Below the pieces are notes generated by a model. That model made no database searches, was not told the DNA's origin, and was given only the letters and a program-made list of their open reading frames with translations. A stretch of 64,000 nucleotides of DNA, taken from assembly GCA_027924585.1 (NCBI GenBank), contig BSBM01000904.1, positions 20,793,001 through 20,857,000 of the forward strand, written 5' to 3'. The position numbers were made by a program, and so were the translations under genes. Shown here in pieces: positions 1 through 10,677 of this stretch. The DNA is from Larix kaempferi (Eukaryota; Streptophyta; Pinopsida; Pinales; Pinaceae). How positions within the stretch are numbered: the first letter of the stretch is position 1; the number at the start of each line of letters is the position of its first letter.

Positions 1-159
1 CAAAATGTTTACTTTGAATAAATAAAATCCCTTCTTTTTTATCCTAGCTATATTTCTTCCAATACTCTTTCAGAGAGAGAAAACACTATAAACTATGAAT
101 TAGAGAAGACAGATGACATTGTATTCTCTGAAGATTATATCCTCAAAGTTCATTATCAC

Positions 160-229
160 CTTCCAAACAGACAATCTTGAGTGTAGTTCTTTCCATTGAG
201 ATGGTCCAAATACTCGTTCAGTAGACCGG
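160..229 (-). CDS. EIF3M: eIF3m exon (penultimate, partial gene)
   Basis: Minus-strand exon of 70 nt. It starts after a TTCACAG acceptor and ends at an AAG|GTGATA donor. It reads RSTERVFGPSQW followed by KELHSRLSVWK, matching the C-terminal part of plant eIF3m after the PCI domain (the family has CxERxFG.xQW.xLRxKLxxWR). Phase fits the exon at 330-427: AA from that exon plus C here gives Asn. The final coding exon should lie below position 1; nothing in 1-159 looks like it. eIF3m is a non-catalytic subunit of the cytoplasmic eIF3 complex that loads mRNA on the 40S subunit. Confidence 0.88.
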
Positions 230-329
230 CTGTGAATCATAAAAAACAGGAACCCAATCAATTAAAGAAGTGCTATGCAAGAATCACAACCAAACCTGAA
301 AATGAAACATAAGAATGCAACAGACATAC

Positions 330-427
330 TTTACAACTGCTACTTGGCGCATCTGATCCATCTTACAATCTACCAGTTTCGCACTGATTGCTCGAACTAT
401 CCAAAATTCCACGTCATCATCTGTAAC
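330..427 (-). CDS. EIF3M: eIF3m exon (PCI winged-helix part)
   Basis: Minus-strand exon of 98 nt, phase 0 start after GCACAG, donor AA|GTATGT. It encodes VTDDDVEFWIV, RAISAKLVDCKM and DQMRQVAVV. This is the winged-helix half of the PCI domain of eIF3m (the family reads V.D.EVE.WVV.AI..KL..CKMDQ). The DQM segment is highly conserved. Reading frame and splice sites are intact, which argues for a live gene and not a retrocopy. Confidence 0.93.
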
Positions 428-540
428 CTGTGCAAATCAGAAAAAAGGTTGAAAACAGATGTGGTAACAGAATAGTTAATAAGAGTTTACAAAGTGTAGC
501 ACCACAATGCAATTATGGATTACTGTTAATCGCACATTAC

Positions 541-650
541 CCGCAATGTTTCCCTCACAGACTCATAGGGAATTTCTCCAGATCCTTTTGAAGCAAGGTC
601 AGCAAGAGACATCAATCGCATTTTTGTTATGCAATCTTCATGGACTAGAC
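541..650 (-). CDS. EIF3M: eIF3m exon (PCI domain)
   Basis: Minus-strand exon of 110 nt. It begins with GT that completes the Gly codon started by the previous exon and ends CGG|GTAATG. It reads LVHEDCITKMRLMSLADLAS then KGSGEIPYESVRETLR, the conserved segment of the eIF3m PCI domain (MRLLSLVDLAS...IPYxxIxxTL). Introns on both sides are short (90-113 bp), unlike the one further upstream. Confidence 0.94.
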
Positions 651-745
651 CTACATTCAAAGAAGGAATATGAATTTTAAAGGAACCAAAATGTAACTAC
701 ATGGAACAATAGTGTCTATTGTCTCCGAGGTAGAGAGAGAAGTAC

Positions 746-896
746 CATAGCTTTTCAGAATTGCAGAGTTTGCAGCCTGAAACTCCAAATAAGAATCTAG
801 TCGTTGAGTGAGGAAAATCTGTAACAAGCGGTATACCAATACATACTTTCCATCTTTTTCCAGTTGTGCCACAGCAGGCATATCTAGTAAGTCACA
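746..896 (-). CDS. EIF3M: eIF3m exon (helical PCI part)
   Basis: Minus-strand exon of 151 nt after a TTTCTTAG acceptor, donor TATG|GTACTT. It encodes 50 residues from CDLLDMPAVAQLEKD through VYRLLQIFLTQRL to AILKSY. CDLLDMPAVAQLE directly follows VKAP.xFQ in plant eIF3m, and that piece is found only at 30996, so the intron between them spans about 30.1 kb. No stop or frameshift is present. Confidence 0.95.
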
Positions 897-903
897 CTAA
901 GAA

Positions 904-1757
904 AACAACAAAATTGATTTATTAGTTGACGTCTCTTCAAAGTAGAACCTTGTAGTTGTGACACAAGAAAACCGTAATCAAAATATCCAAAAGTTAAATC
1001 CAACATTGAATAGATACATAAAATAATTGTAAACCAAAATTTTAAGAATGAGAGACCTAATCAAATAAGCACATCAAGATTCAAGAAACAACGATCTGAA
1101 GCCGCAGATGTAAAATTTCAGGAAGAACACGTAATCTAAGGAAAAAGAATGACAAAATTAGGACACACATATACATGCATAGTTACCATACTTATATCCA
1201 CTGAGGCAGATGTCTCGAGATACTCCACAAAAGAGAACCAAAGCAATCAAAAAAACCATTTTTAATGCCTGACGATGAGCCTCAGATAATGAGCTTGAAA
1301 CACTGACCGAAAAATAGAATGTTTCACAGAAATTCCAATAAACAATAATTCCAAAACATTAACACTGCAGACTCTCAGCTCGTGCTAAAAGGCCTTTCAA
1401 TGCATGAAAAAGTACTCAAGTACAAGTATTGACCACCCAGTACTAAGTCAATGTTAGTATGGTCAGTATGGAGTCATGTACTCAACAAAATGCCATATTC
1501 GGCATACTTGTTTGTATTGTAACTATGTATATATGTCCTTCACAAACTCAACATTGACATTTTTATGTTTACAAACGTTTATCCTTTCGTAGATAACTCC
1601 TAGATTATGATTTGGCCAAACTCTTTAAAATATAACTGTATATTTGTCATAAAACATAATTTATAACTGACAATGTTATTTTACAATGGCATGCATATAC
1701 CAGTGGCACTTCTCAAAACAGAGTTTTAAGTGTACAAGAACCATAAATCTTGCAGGC
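904..1757. other. Unassigned intronic sequence
   Basis: AT-rich stretch just 5' of an eIF3m exon. I see no coding homology, terminal repeats or tandem structure. Confidence 0.5.
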
Positions 1758-1763
1758 TATATT

Positions 1764-1955
1764 CTCACTGATTCTGGGGATGAGGGATCGAGCTTAAGGA
1801 TGGGGGAACGAGCCTCAGAACTCACTAGAAAGGCCACCCAAAACTTCAGGGAATGGCACCTCACTGATTCTGGGGATGAGGGATCGAGCTTCAGGATGGG
1901 GGAACGAGCCTCGGAGATCACTAGAGAGGCCACCCAAAACTTCAGGGAATGGCAC
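1764..1955. repeat. 96-bp tandem repeat, two copies
   Basis: Two head-to-tail units, 1764-1859 and 1860-1955, each beginning CTCACTGATTCTGGGG. By eye about five differences separate them. It is open on both strands because the period is a multiple of three. I do not read it as a gene. Confidence 0.9.
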
Positions 1956-2084
1956 CCCAAAAGCTATTAAAAAAATCTTAAAATTTAATATTTAGAAATA
2001 TATATATATATAAAAGTTATAACTTGGAAGTTGGAATATATATATATATATATAAAATAATTATTAATAATCTATTTTTAAGGT

Positions 2085-2278
2085 CACCGCCAAGCGAGAC
2101 ACCAATTTGGTGTATGAGACCCCCTTGTTTGTGGGACAAGGGACCCGCCTCTGCGCAGCGATTTAACTGCTAAAGTCTACAGAGGTGTACATACCCTACC
2201 CCCCTCCGGATTTGAACCTGTGACCTCCTAGGAGGAAACACATGCTCTTAACGATTAGGCCCACTCAGGCTGTACCTG
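2085..2278 (-). mobile_element. tRNA-derived SINE (minus strand)
   Basis: Read on the minus strand, the unit starts AGCCTGAGTGGGCC and continues TAATCGTTAAGAGC, a good tRNA D-arm/A-box resemblance. It then has GGTTCAAATCC (minus of 2208-2218), a pol III B-box (consensus GGTTCGANTCC). An unrelated body and an AT-rich end near 2085 follow. The 5' dodecamer occurs twice (around 2267 and 2281). No clear target duplication was found. Not a functional tRNA gene: the arms do not complete a cloverleaf. Confidence 0.65.
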
Positions 2279-2499
2279 GCCCACTCAGGCTATATATATA
2301 TATATAAAAAACTTGGGACATACATGAAGGAAAAACAGCAGGCTTTAGATGGAGCAACTTGGATGATTGGCCTATGACAAGGAATCCTTCAAGAGCTAGA
2401 GAAAAGAGAGATCCTGTACAAAATAGGTAAAAACTAAAAACAAACCATACGAGAAACAAAGGCAAGGGTAAGAGTTCAATAAGAGATGACTAGAGGACA

Positions 2500-3660
2500 G
2501 CTTTAATGGAAGAGCAGAACCTCCCCAAAGATGGGTTATACAACAGAATCTGGACTCTTTCAGGCTGGCCAAAGGTGGAAACTTTCGTTTAGCTAGGAAA
2601 GCAAATTTGATCCCAAAAAGCCTTGCAAAAAAGAGCGCGGCAATGACTGTCAAGATGCCGTTGGTGCCTAGAACAAGAGAAAGCTTCAATCACATCCTCT
2701 TGCAATGCAATCTAACAAGAAGGATCTCGAGCATCTGATCTCACCACTTCTGAAGCCAGGTCCCAGAATTGTCGGCAGTGAAAGAACAGCTAATGAATTT
2801 GCCAAAGCCAGACTTCTCAAAAACCTTATAACTGGTATGGTATGTAAGCCCAGGATTTCTATAACTGATATGGTCTCTAAGCCCAGGATTTCTATTCTGG
2901 TTCCTTTAGAAGACTAGAAACCTCAAAATTTTATAAGAAAAGACTTGCCTTCCAAGAAATCTCTAGAAGAGCCAGGCATGCAATTCGAGAAACAGAAACA
3001 GCTTGAAGAATATAATAATATCCCAAAAATGATGAAGAGGTCTTAAAACATTGGGAGATCTTGGAGAGAATCCTGATAAAGGAAAGCCAATAAGAGGAGA
3101 GGAAGCCTGCCACCAGTCTTGCTCACCACCTAAAAGTATGACTGGATAAAAATGGACTTCAATGGCACAGCTAAAAGAAACCCCAGTATGGCAAGAGCAG
3201 CAGGGGTTATCACTGATCAGAGCTCCCACCAGTCTTGCTCACCACCTAAAAGTATGACTGGATAAAAATGGACTTCAATGGCACAGCTAAAGGAAACCCC
3301 AGTATGGCAAGAGCAGCAGGGGTTATCACTGATCAGAGAGAACAAACGAAAATTATAACCACATATTCTTAGGAAAACCTACAAAAATTAAGGTTTAAAT
3401 GGAAGCTCCAATGGAAGGCATCAGACCAACCCTTAGCTTAGGTCTCAAACACCTGATAATAAATGGGGAGTCAAAGGTATCCATAGACTTTTTAAATACC
3501 AAAAACAAGGATCCCTCTTGGGATCTATCAAGACAACTACAGTGTATCAAGGAAGCCATTAAAAATCTGGATGAAGTCTGATTCCAACATGTATGAAGAA
3601 TGGCCAATCAGGTAGCAGTTTGGCCAGCAAATTAAGAAAATTGTATTAAAAAGAAATCCG
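2500..3660 (+). pseudogene. LINE (L1-type) 3' part: zf-RVT and RNase H remnants
   Basis: Around 2570-2710 the plus strand gives a degraded zf-RVT region (LAKKSAAMTVKM ... FNHILLQCNL). From about 3150 it gives the start of an RVT_3-type RNase H (DFNGTAKRNPSMARAAGV). At 3399-3640 it gives the RNase H middle and end (GLKHLIINGESKVSIDFL ... then FQHV and ANQVAVWPAN, cf. the family's HVYREANxxADxLAN). Stops and frameshifts are numerous, so it is a dead copy. The start is unresolved. Confidence 0.6.
3111..3338. repeat. 116-bp recent tandem duplication inside LINE RNase H
   Basis: Units 3111-3226 and 3227-3338 both start CACCAGTCTTGCTC and differ at essentially one base (AAAAGAAAC against AAAGGAAAC). 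The unit covers the segment encoding the N-terminus of the LINE RNase H domain. The near identity means the duplication is much younger than the decayed LINE around it. Confidence 0.9.
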
Positions 3661-4154
3661 AAAGGTGGGCTTTCCAATTGAGCTCAATAAGTAGCACAAG
3701 TGGAAGGAGGAGCTTAATATGAGCTTATCTCAGTTACTTAAAGTTGAAATCATAATTTTTAAAGGTTTGGGCATACCCTTGATCGCAATTATTGTTCATA
3801 GTACATTTTCTGATAGTACCTGCAAATATCATAATATCACAGTGGGCAGCTCAATTGGGTCAAATGGACTATTTCAACACAGAGTTTGTCGTGAGGTCCC
3901 CAGTTCTAGTCCAGCTGAAATTACTGCTAAAAAAAAAGCATCCCAGGCCAAGATATCGCAAGAACCATGTGCATTAGCCTGGAACCATGTGCATCTCTCT
4001 TATCTGGCATTAGCCCGGAACCATGTGCATCCAAAGCACCTTTAACTAGGATCAATGTAGTTGAATGCAAACCTAGAGCAATAGCATGATGAACCAAAAT
4101 GCTCCAAGACCGATTATTAAGAACAATGAATTCTTATTATCATTAATAACATTC

Positions 4155-4380
4155 AACTTAAGATACCAGACACGTCAAATCAGCCCTCCATGTCCCATGT
4201 CATCATGCCGGGCATGGACACGATGCAAACACGTGCCCAACACGTGTTTTGGTCATGTCCTAATTTAACTTAAGATACCAAACACGTCAAATCAGCCCTC
4301 CGTGTCACGTGTCATCGTGCCGGGCGTGGACACGATGCAAACACGTGCCCAACATGTGTTTTGGTCATGTCCTAATTTAG
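4155..4380. repeat. 113-bp tandem repeat with adjacent inverted partial copy
   Basis: Two direct copies (4155-4267, 4268-4380) start AACTTAAGATACCA and include GGACACGATGCAAACACGTG. From about 4381 to 4425 an inverted version of the GGACAC...GTGCCC block follows, so the 225-bp array can fold back. It lies 5' of the hAT transposase at 4662 and is probably its subterminal repeat region (inference). Confidence 0.75.
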
Positions 4381-4661
4381 GACACAGCCAAAACACATGC
4401 CGGGCACATGTTTGCATTGTGTCCCATGCTGTCCAATTGTGTCTTGATTCCAGGACACGAAAAACGCGGAAAGGAGGGCCCGTGGGGGTTAAAACTGGGA
4501 TTTTCACTTTCATTTAATCATTTGCAAGTGTGGAAAGAAGTGTGAGAGTGATTTTTTTTTGCAGGTGAAGAGCATTTGAAGGATTTGCAAGGGTTTCCAA
4601 GTGCCTTTGAGGGTGGATTTTGTTGGGAGGATTGCAAGCTCACCATCAAGCGACAAGAAAA

Positions 4662-7145
4662 ATGTCTCGATCAACTAAGGCAACTGCGAAAGGGCAAAGG
4701 AAAGGGAGAAATGCCCCATCTAGTGTCTCCCCTCCTCTTCCTCCTCCAAGCCTAAGTTCATCTACTCCTGCTAGTGCTCCATCCACTGCTGGTGGAGCTC
4801 ATGCTCCATTTAACCCTGTTTTAGCAAGACAACAAGCCCAAGAGAAAAAATACCCTTTGTGGAAGTATGTGAAAAAAGAAGGGCCTAGGGAAAAGCTTGG
4901 TGGGGAAGGTAATGTGAGTTGGAGTTGCAATTTTTGCAAGAATGAGTTCAAGAGCACATATTACCGAGTTAAAGGCCATTTCTTGGACCTTCCTTGTGGG
5001 CTCGTTGCATGTAAAGCAATGAGTGTTACCCAAAGAAGGGAGATGGAAAGAGAGGATCATGTTGGCTTAGGGAAGGTGGCAACGGCAAGCAAGAAACAAA
5101 AGAATGAGGATCCTCTTCCATTCTTGAGGAAACCCTCTAGCACTAGGCCTCCACCTAGCAGATATGGGAGTGAGGTTGATACTCATCCAACAAAAAGGAG
5201 GCCAACTCCAAGTGGTCCAATGGTCAAGATTTTCCAACAAGAGGCACGAGAAGAGGTGGACCTTACGATTGCATTATTTTTCTACCTCAACTTCATTCCA
5301 TTCAAGTCACCATTGTTTATTGAGCATCTAAGTCTCATTGAACGAGCTCCAAATGGTTATGTGCCTCCTGGTTCAAAGAAGCTTAGAACCACGTTGTTGG
5401 TTAAGGCAAAGAAGGAGGTGGATAAAATTCTTGAGCCAAATAGATCAACATGGCCCTCATCCAGTGTCAGTATTGTTTCTAATGGATGGACGGATGCAGC
5501 ACGCCATCCACTCATCAATTTCATAGTGTCTTCCCAAAATGGACCGATGTTCTTGAAAACAGTGGATGCTCTTGGGAAATACAAGGATGCACAGTATGTG
5601 GGTGAGTTGTTCATCAAAGTCATTGAAGAAGTAGGTGTTGATTCTTGTGTACAAATCATCACAGACAATGCACCTATTTGCAAGGCTACTAGCATGATTG
5701 TGGAAGCTAAATATCCACAAGTATTTTGATTTTGGAGACCTTACATTGCTAATTTGCGCATTCTTTGAATTTGGCACAAGATCCATCTAGGGTAAAGGTC
5801 ATTTTATAGATTTGAGTTGTTAGTTGTAGAGTCATTTATACTTGCTTTTATTGCTCTTACAGGTATTTTGGACACCTTGCATTGTCCATTCTTTGAATTG
5901 AACATTGAAATCTATTGCTTCAGATGTGACATGGATTGACAGACTTATTGATGATGCACACCATATCCGTAACTTTGTACAAAACCACACCAATGCCCTC
6001 ACAATATACAAAGGGTACACACATCTTTCATTGCTGAAGATTGCAGATACTCGATTTGCTTCTTCATTCATCATGCTCAAGAGATTGAGGGAGGTCAAAA
6101 CCGCTCTTGGGTCCATGGTAACTTCAGAGTTTTGGTCTTTTTGGAGAAAGACAGATTAGATTGCTTCAAAAAAGGTAAAGGAGACGATGTTAGATAATGG
6201 TTGGTGGGAAAGGATAGATCTTACCATTAAGATCACGGATCCAATCATTTTTTTGTTGCAGTTTGCAGACACGTACTAGCCCATTCCATGATTGAGTCTG
6301 TGAGGACCATTGTTATGGAGAATGAGTGTCCCAAGTATAAGACATCGACAAATAACTTATGGCCCACCATACATGATATTCTTATCTCCAGGTGGGATAA
6401 GAATTGCACACCCTTGCATTGTTGGCCCACTCCTTGAACCCAAGTTCTACAGTTAGGAATCGCTTAATGGTGGGCCCTCACACAAAGTCCCTCCTCACAT
6501 GGATGGAGAGATTTCACAAGGGAGGAAGATAGCATTTAGACAGCTATTTCATGATAGAGACTTACTTGATGAGGTGGAAGAGGGCTTTGTAGAGTTTTCG
6601 ACTACCAGTGGAAGATTTGGAGGCTATGATGTGGTCGTAGACAGGGGAGTTAAGAAACCTTATGCTTGGTGGGAAACTCAAGAGGAAACATGCCCTATTC
6701 TACAGAAGTTAGCCTTGAGGATCATCTCTCAGTTACATCATTCGCTAGTTGTGAGAGGAATTGGAGCACATATGGAAACTTGTACAATTTGAAGAAGAGC
6801 AGGCTTGAGCAGTCCAGGGCAGAGACGATGGTGTATGTGCAGACCAACCTTCGTCTTATTTACAGGAAGAGGGAGGAGTGGGTGAAGGGAAAGACAAAGA
6901 TGCGGGATGTCTTTCCTGGTGATATGGGTTTGGACAACAGTACTAAGTTGGCACTAGCCAACCTGGATCTTAATGATCTAATGCTAGAGTCAGTGACTTT
7001 TGATGATAGTGATCCTTTGGAGGGGTCATCCTCCACACCAACACATGCAGATCCTGAAATGGGTAGAGAGGAGGAGGACGACAACGACGACAAAGAAGAG
7101 AGCAGTGATGAGTTTGTTGATTCAGCCATGGAGGAGGACTATTGA
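4662..7145 (+). pseudogene. hAT transposase (BED finger, DUF659, dimerization), broken
   Basis: Start chosen at ATG 4662 (MSRSTKATAKGQRKG). A BED-type finger follows (LWKYVKKEG ... CNFCKNEFKS ... VKGHF) at about 4855-4990. A DUF659/RNase H-like core reads VSIVSNGWTDAARHPLINF, then FLKTVDALGKYKDAQY and QIITDNAP, up to a stop at 5727-5729. The line resumes at about 5860-6160 (FWTPCIVHSLN ... WIDRLIDDAHHIRNFV ... DTRFASSFIMLKRL). It is damaged through 6490 and ends with the dimerization motif ASCERNWSTYGNLYN after a frameshift near 6733, and an acidic tail. The acidic C-terminus (EEEDDNDDKEESSDE) is typical of this plant hAT group. Several frameshifts mean it is inactive. Element ends and TSD were not resolved. 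Confidence 0.85.
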
Positions 7146-7149
7146 GTCT

Positions 7150-8105
7150 TGACAAATGAGATTCTTCCATCTTGATCTACCCCTTTTTGTATTTACTATT
7201 TGCTAGTGGCATTTCGACATCTATGAAATACATTTTGATTTTGATGACTTAATGTGAGATATGGTTTCAACATCTTGATCTATCTTCAATGTGTCTCATT
7301 GTGATTTGTGAATGTGCAATTACTACTTACTAATGTCAAATGAGTATTGATTCTGATTTCTATTGAATATTTGTAAAAATTTGGATATATATTTACGTCG
7401 TAAGATGTTTCAACAAGTGGGAATCCACTCTCCGAAAAAAAAAATTATTGCTTTTCAGCCGTCAGATGCTTCGTCCGACGATTGGGAAAATTTGCGCTAT
7501 TGATCTGCTTCCTGGCATTTCTGCCATTGAAGGGATGGCCATTTAAATTCTCCACCTGCTTCCTTAAATGCACATCAATGCTCCTGCCGACACTCTTAGG
7601 TGTTGCTACCTCCTCCATCTACCTCTGCCCACCTTCATTTCGTATTCCTGGCAGTAGCACAGCATAACAGTATTGATACCAGTCGCACAACAGTTTCAGT
7701 TTCTGTCCGTTGCAGTCGCAGTAGCACACCACAGTAGTATCGGTTCCAGTCGCACAGCAGTTTCAGTTTCTGTCCGTTGCAATTCCCTTCAGCCATAGCA
7801 TATTCTGCAGAACACACAACACATAGGTTTGGACCAGATTCCAAATTCTGTTTGTCAAATTTCAAATCGCATTCTGGATGCAATATTATATTTACTTATT
7901 TGGTTCTCGCAGTAACATCAATATTTGTTGCATGATTGTGATCACCCAAATCTAAAATCATGGAATATTTGCTGCATTTCCATACATATCTCATAAACGC
8001 TGAAATAAATGCACAACTTGGAAAGTAGAAGAAACTAGGGGGAACCTGGGAAACAAATCTGGATTTGGTTTGGCAACAATAGGTAGAGGTTCCCAATCAT
8101 TATCC
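7150..8105. other. Unassigned spacer
   Basis: Between the hAT pseudogene and the repeat block at 8113. Two similar segments near 7660-7710 and 7730-7785 (containing CAGTTTCAGTTTCTGTCCG) form a short direct repeat. No gene seen. Confidence 0.45.
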
Positions 8106-8112
8106 ATAGAAG

Positions 8113-8669
8113 TATGAAATACTTGCCAACGCAGGTATGTTTCACACGTCGCAATCCCAATCAACCATAGACGACCAGTTCCTCTGTATAGAGCTATGAA
8201 ATACTTGGCAACACAGGTATGTTTCACACGTCCCAACCCCAATCAGCCATAGACGACCAGTACCTCTGTATAGGGCTAATAATTGGCTCGATTTTGTAAC
8301 AAGTTTACACAGAAGCTGAGACTGACAACCCTGTTGATGCTCCTCCTACCTTAGGCTGCTCTACAAGCCACTTGAAACGCACTTATTCAAACGCCCTTCC
8401 ACCATTTTGTCAAATTCCCTGAACTCTTCATAGCAAGGTGGCCGTCTTTATAGCTCTGTTTCAATGGGAAGGATCTGAGGCTGCCTATGAAATACTTGGC
8501 AACGCAGGTATGTTTCACACGTCAGAATCCCAATCAACCATAGATGACCAGTTCCTCTGTATAGAGCTAATAATTGGCTCGATTTCGTAACAAGTTTGCA
8601 CAGAAGTTGAGACTGACAACCCTATCGATGCTCCTCCTACCTTAGGCTGCTCTACAAGCCACTTGAAAC
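8113..8669. repeat. Tandem repeats; third copy split by hAT element
   Basis: Units beginning GAAATACTTGGCAACGCAGG (with variants) occur at about 8113, 8194 and 8487. The 8194 unit runs unbroken to about 8485, through CCACTTGAAACGCACTT and on to GATCTGAGGCTGC. The 8487 unit follows the same sequence to CACTTGAAAC at 8669 and then stops. Its continuation (GCCCTTATTCAAATGCCC ... GATCTGAGGCTGC) is at 13620-13735, beyond the inserted hAT element. Confidence 0.9.
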
Positions 8670-8689
8670 CTAAGTTACCGGAAACGTCA

Positions 8690-8925
8690 ACCCTGAGCTG
8701 CTGAAACGCCGTTCCAAGCTTCTGAAACGGATACGGATGCGAAACGGGTCTGAAACGTGTTTGATACGGATCCAAAAATTCTGAAACGGATCCAGGTTTT
8801 CTGAAACGGATCCACTCAAATCCGAAACGGATCGACTAAATTTGAAACAGATATCGTAAATGCTGAAACGGATCCAGAAAATCGTGAAACAGATCAGAAA
8901 ATCGTGAAACGGATTTTACTCTAAA
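8690..8925. repeat. hAT subterminal repeats (TGAAACGGATCC type)
   Basis: About ten direct copies of CTGAAACGGATCC or close variants in the first 260 bp of the element. The opposite end (13560-13600) carries the inverted form, CGTATCCGTATCCGTTTC. Dense subterminal motifs are a known feature of plant hAT elements, where they bind transposase. The non-autonomous copy at 53087 has the same motif. Confidence 0.85.
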
Positions 8926-8984
8926 TTTTTGCCCGCAGTTTTAGGTTTTAATTTTTTACACTCAGCGAAATTTTTGCCCCATGT

Positions 8985-9215
8985 TTACGCTCAGCAGCAG
9001 TCCGCGACTCCACAGCAGTCCGCATCCATTCCGCAGCTACCAGTCCGCGTCCAATCCGCAACTCCCAGTCCGCAGCACTCTGTGTCCATTCCGCAACTAC
9101 CAGTCCGTGTCCAGTCCGCAGCTAGCAGTCCGTCCAACCCGAAGTTGCCTTCCCGTCTGCAGCAACCAATCCGCAGCTACCAATTGGCTTCCCGTCCACA
9201 GCAACGAGTCCGTGT
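8985..9215. repeat. CAGTCCGC-rich degenerate repeat
   Basis: Runs of CAGTCCGC, CCGCAACTCCCAGTCCGC and similar, 20-30 bp apart, inside the 5' non-coding part of the hAT element. It produces overlapping Gln/Pro/Ser-rich open frames on the plus strand, which I regard as repeat artefacts. Confidence 0.7.
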
Positions 9216-9299
9216 TCGACCGGGTGAAGTCGAGCTTGCTCTAAGCGGCCAACAGAGCTTCAGAAATCAACGTGGACGCTGATAGATTAGGTGGGTGAC

Positions 9300-10470
9300 C
9301 CACATTCACTTTCCTTTCCCTCCATCTAGTAGAATAAGTAATAACGGAGACGTTTTTATTTGGAATTAGCTGTCAAACCAACACATCACATAAAGTTGAA
9401 CAGTGAAGAAATATCTCATTTAAAAGTCAAACTGCAACTAATAACTAATTTTACGAAAGATAGAAGACACTGTCATTCATTAGGGAAAAAAAGAAAATAA
9501 GAAATCCTGAATTCAGAGCAGCATTTCTTATGGCAATGAAGAAGATAAAAATCACTTCAACATCAGGTTGTAGATGTTAGCATCTCGATTCTCATACCCT
9601 CTCGAGGTGCTTCAACACTCTTTCACTTTGTTACTTGTTAGTTTATCAAGTCAAAGTGTCATATGTTCCAGTACTATGCAAATGATTTCGTTAAAAACTT
9701 AGTATCATCCACACTCTACAGTCTACACCTTAAGGCTTAAGGCTTAAGTGTGAAAAATGAGTTATAAACTTATAAACTTATAGAATCAGCTGTCCTATGT
9801 AATGAGTTATGTGTTGTTTATCCCTTCATAGTTCATAGTTGTTGTCATGCTAAGCAAATGGACTTGCAAGGCTTTCTGAAAGTTAGAAAAATGATAACTC
9901 TGATTATGGGCCACATCCTCCATTATCCATATGCAATTAAACCATCATAAATAGCGCCCCCCATGAAACTCATCCAACAGAAAAATAGACAACACCCATA
10001 TGTTGTCTAATCCGAGATCAATAAAGAGTACTCCATGATCCGTGCCAAGCTACCCACAAGTGAATTCACTTGATCTCAACCATATAAATACAGTCTCCAG
10101 ATTGTGGATCGTTGCTGATATCTACCCACAGGCCTGCTCAGAAATGGGTGCACATGGTTGTTAGAGGGACAAAAAAAGCTACAAGTGGATCGAGTCTGGA
10201 AATGTTTTGTATGCTGAGATCACCCTATAGGCATGCCCATCTTTTATGAAGTAAATTCTGGATAAGAAAACTATAGCTTGAATGAGCTGCAGCTGATTGC
10301 AAATTGTTCTATAGCACTGTTGTTTATGATCGTTGTTTTATCTTCTTAATTGGGGTAGAAACCATGTAATTATGTTATATGTCAGGTCTGGAAATGATGG
10401 AATCCTGTTACAGTAAGATATGGAGAGTCATGCTGTTTTTTAATTTTTTATATCAGTCTGCCGGGAATTT
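9300..10470. other. Non-coding 5' region of the hAT element
   Basis: AT-rich sequence between the subterminal repeats and the transposase. No ORF or homology seen. It could hold the promoter and a 5' UTR intron. Confidence 0.5.
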
Positions 10471-10473
10471 GTC

Positions 10474-10664
10474 AAATTCAATTTGTATTCTCAGAATCTC
10501 AAGTCTGCCCCTGATTTAGTAATTTTTAATTTTTTATATCAGTCTGCTCACTTTGTATATTTATTGGTCCAGAATTCAATTTGTATTCTCAAGTCTGCCC
10601 CTGATTTAGTGATTTTTAATTTTTTATATCAGTCTGCTCACTTTGTATATTTATTGGTCCAGCA
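10474..10664. repeat. About 95-bp tandem repeat before the transposase
   Basis: Two copies of a unit containing CTCAAGTCTGCCCCTGATTT and ending TATTTATTGGTCCAG, immediately 5' of the transposase start at 10678. Confidence 0.85.
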
Positions 10665-10677
10665 GGGTATAGCAGCA

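Noticed and set aside
2208-2260. tRNA gene on the minus strand
   Set aside because: A- and B-box resemblance only. Acceptor and anticodon stems do not form, so it is read as a SINE head.
8929-9282. Gln/Pro-rich open frames as a gene
   Set aside because: Explained by the CAGTCCGC repeats in the hAT 5' region. Two overlapping frames are equally open.
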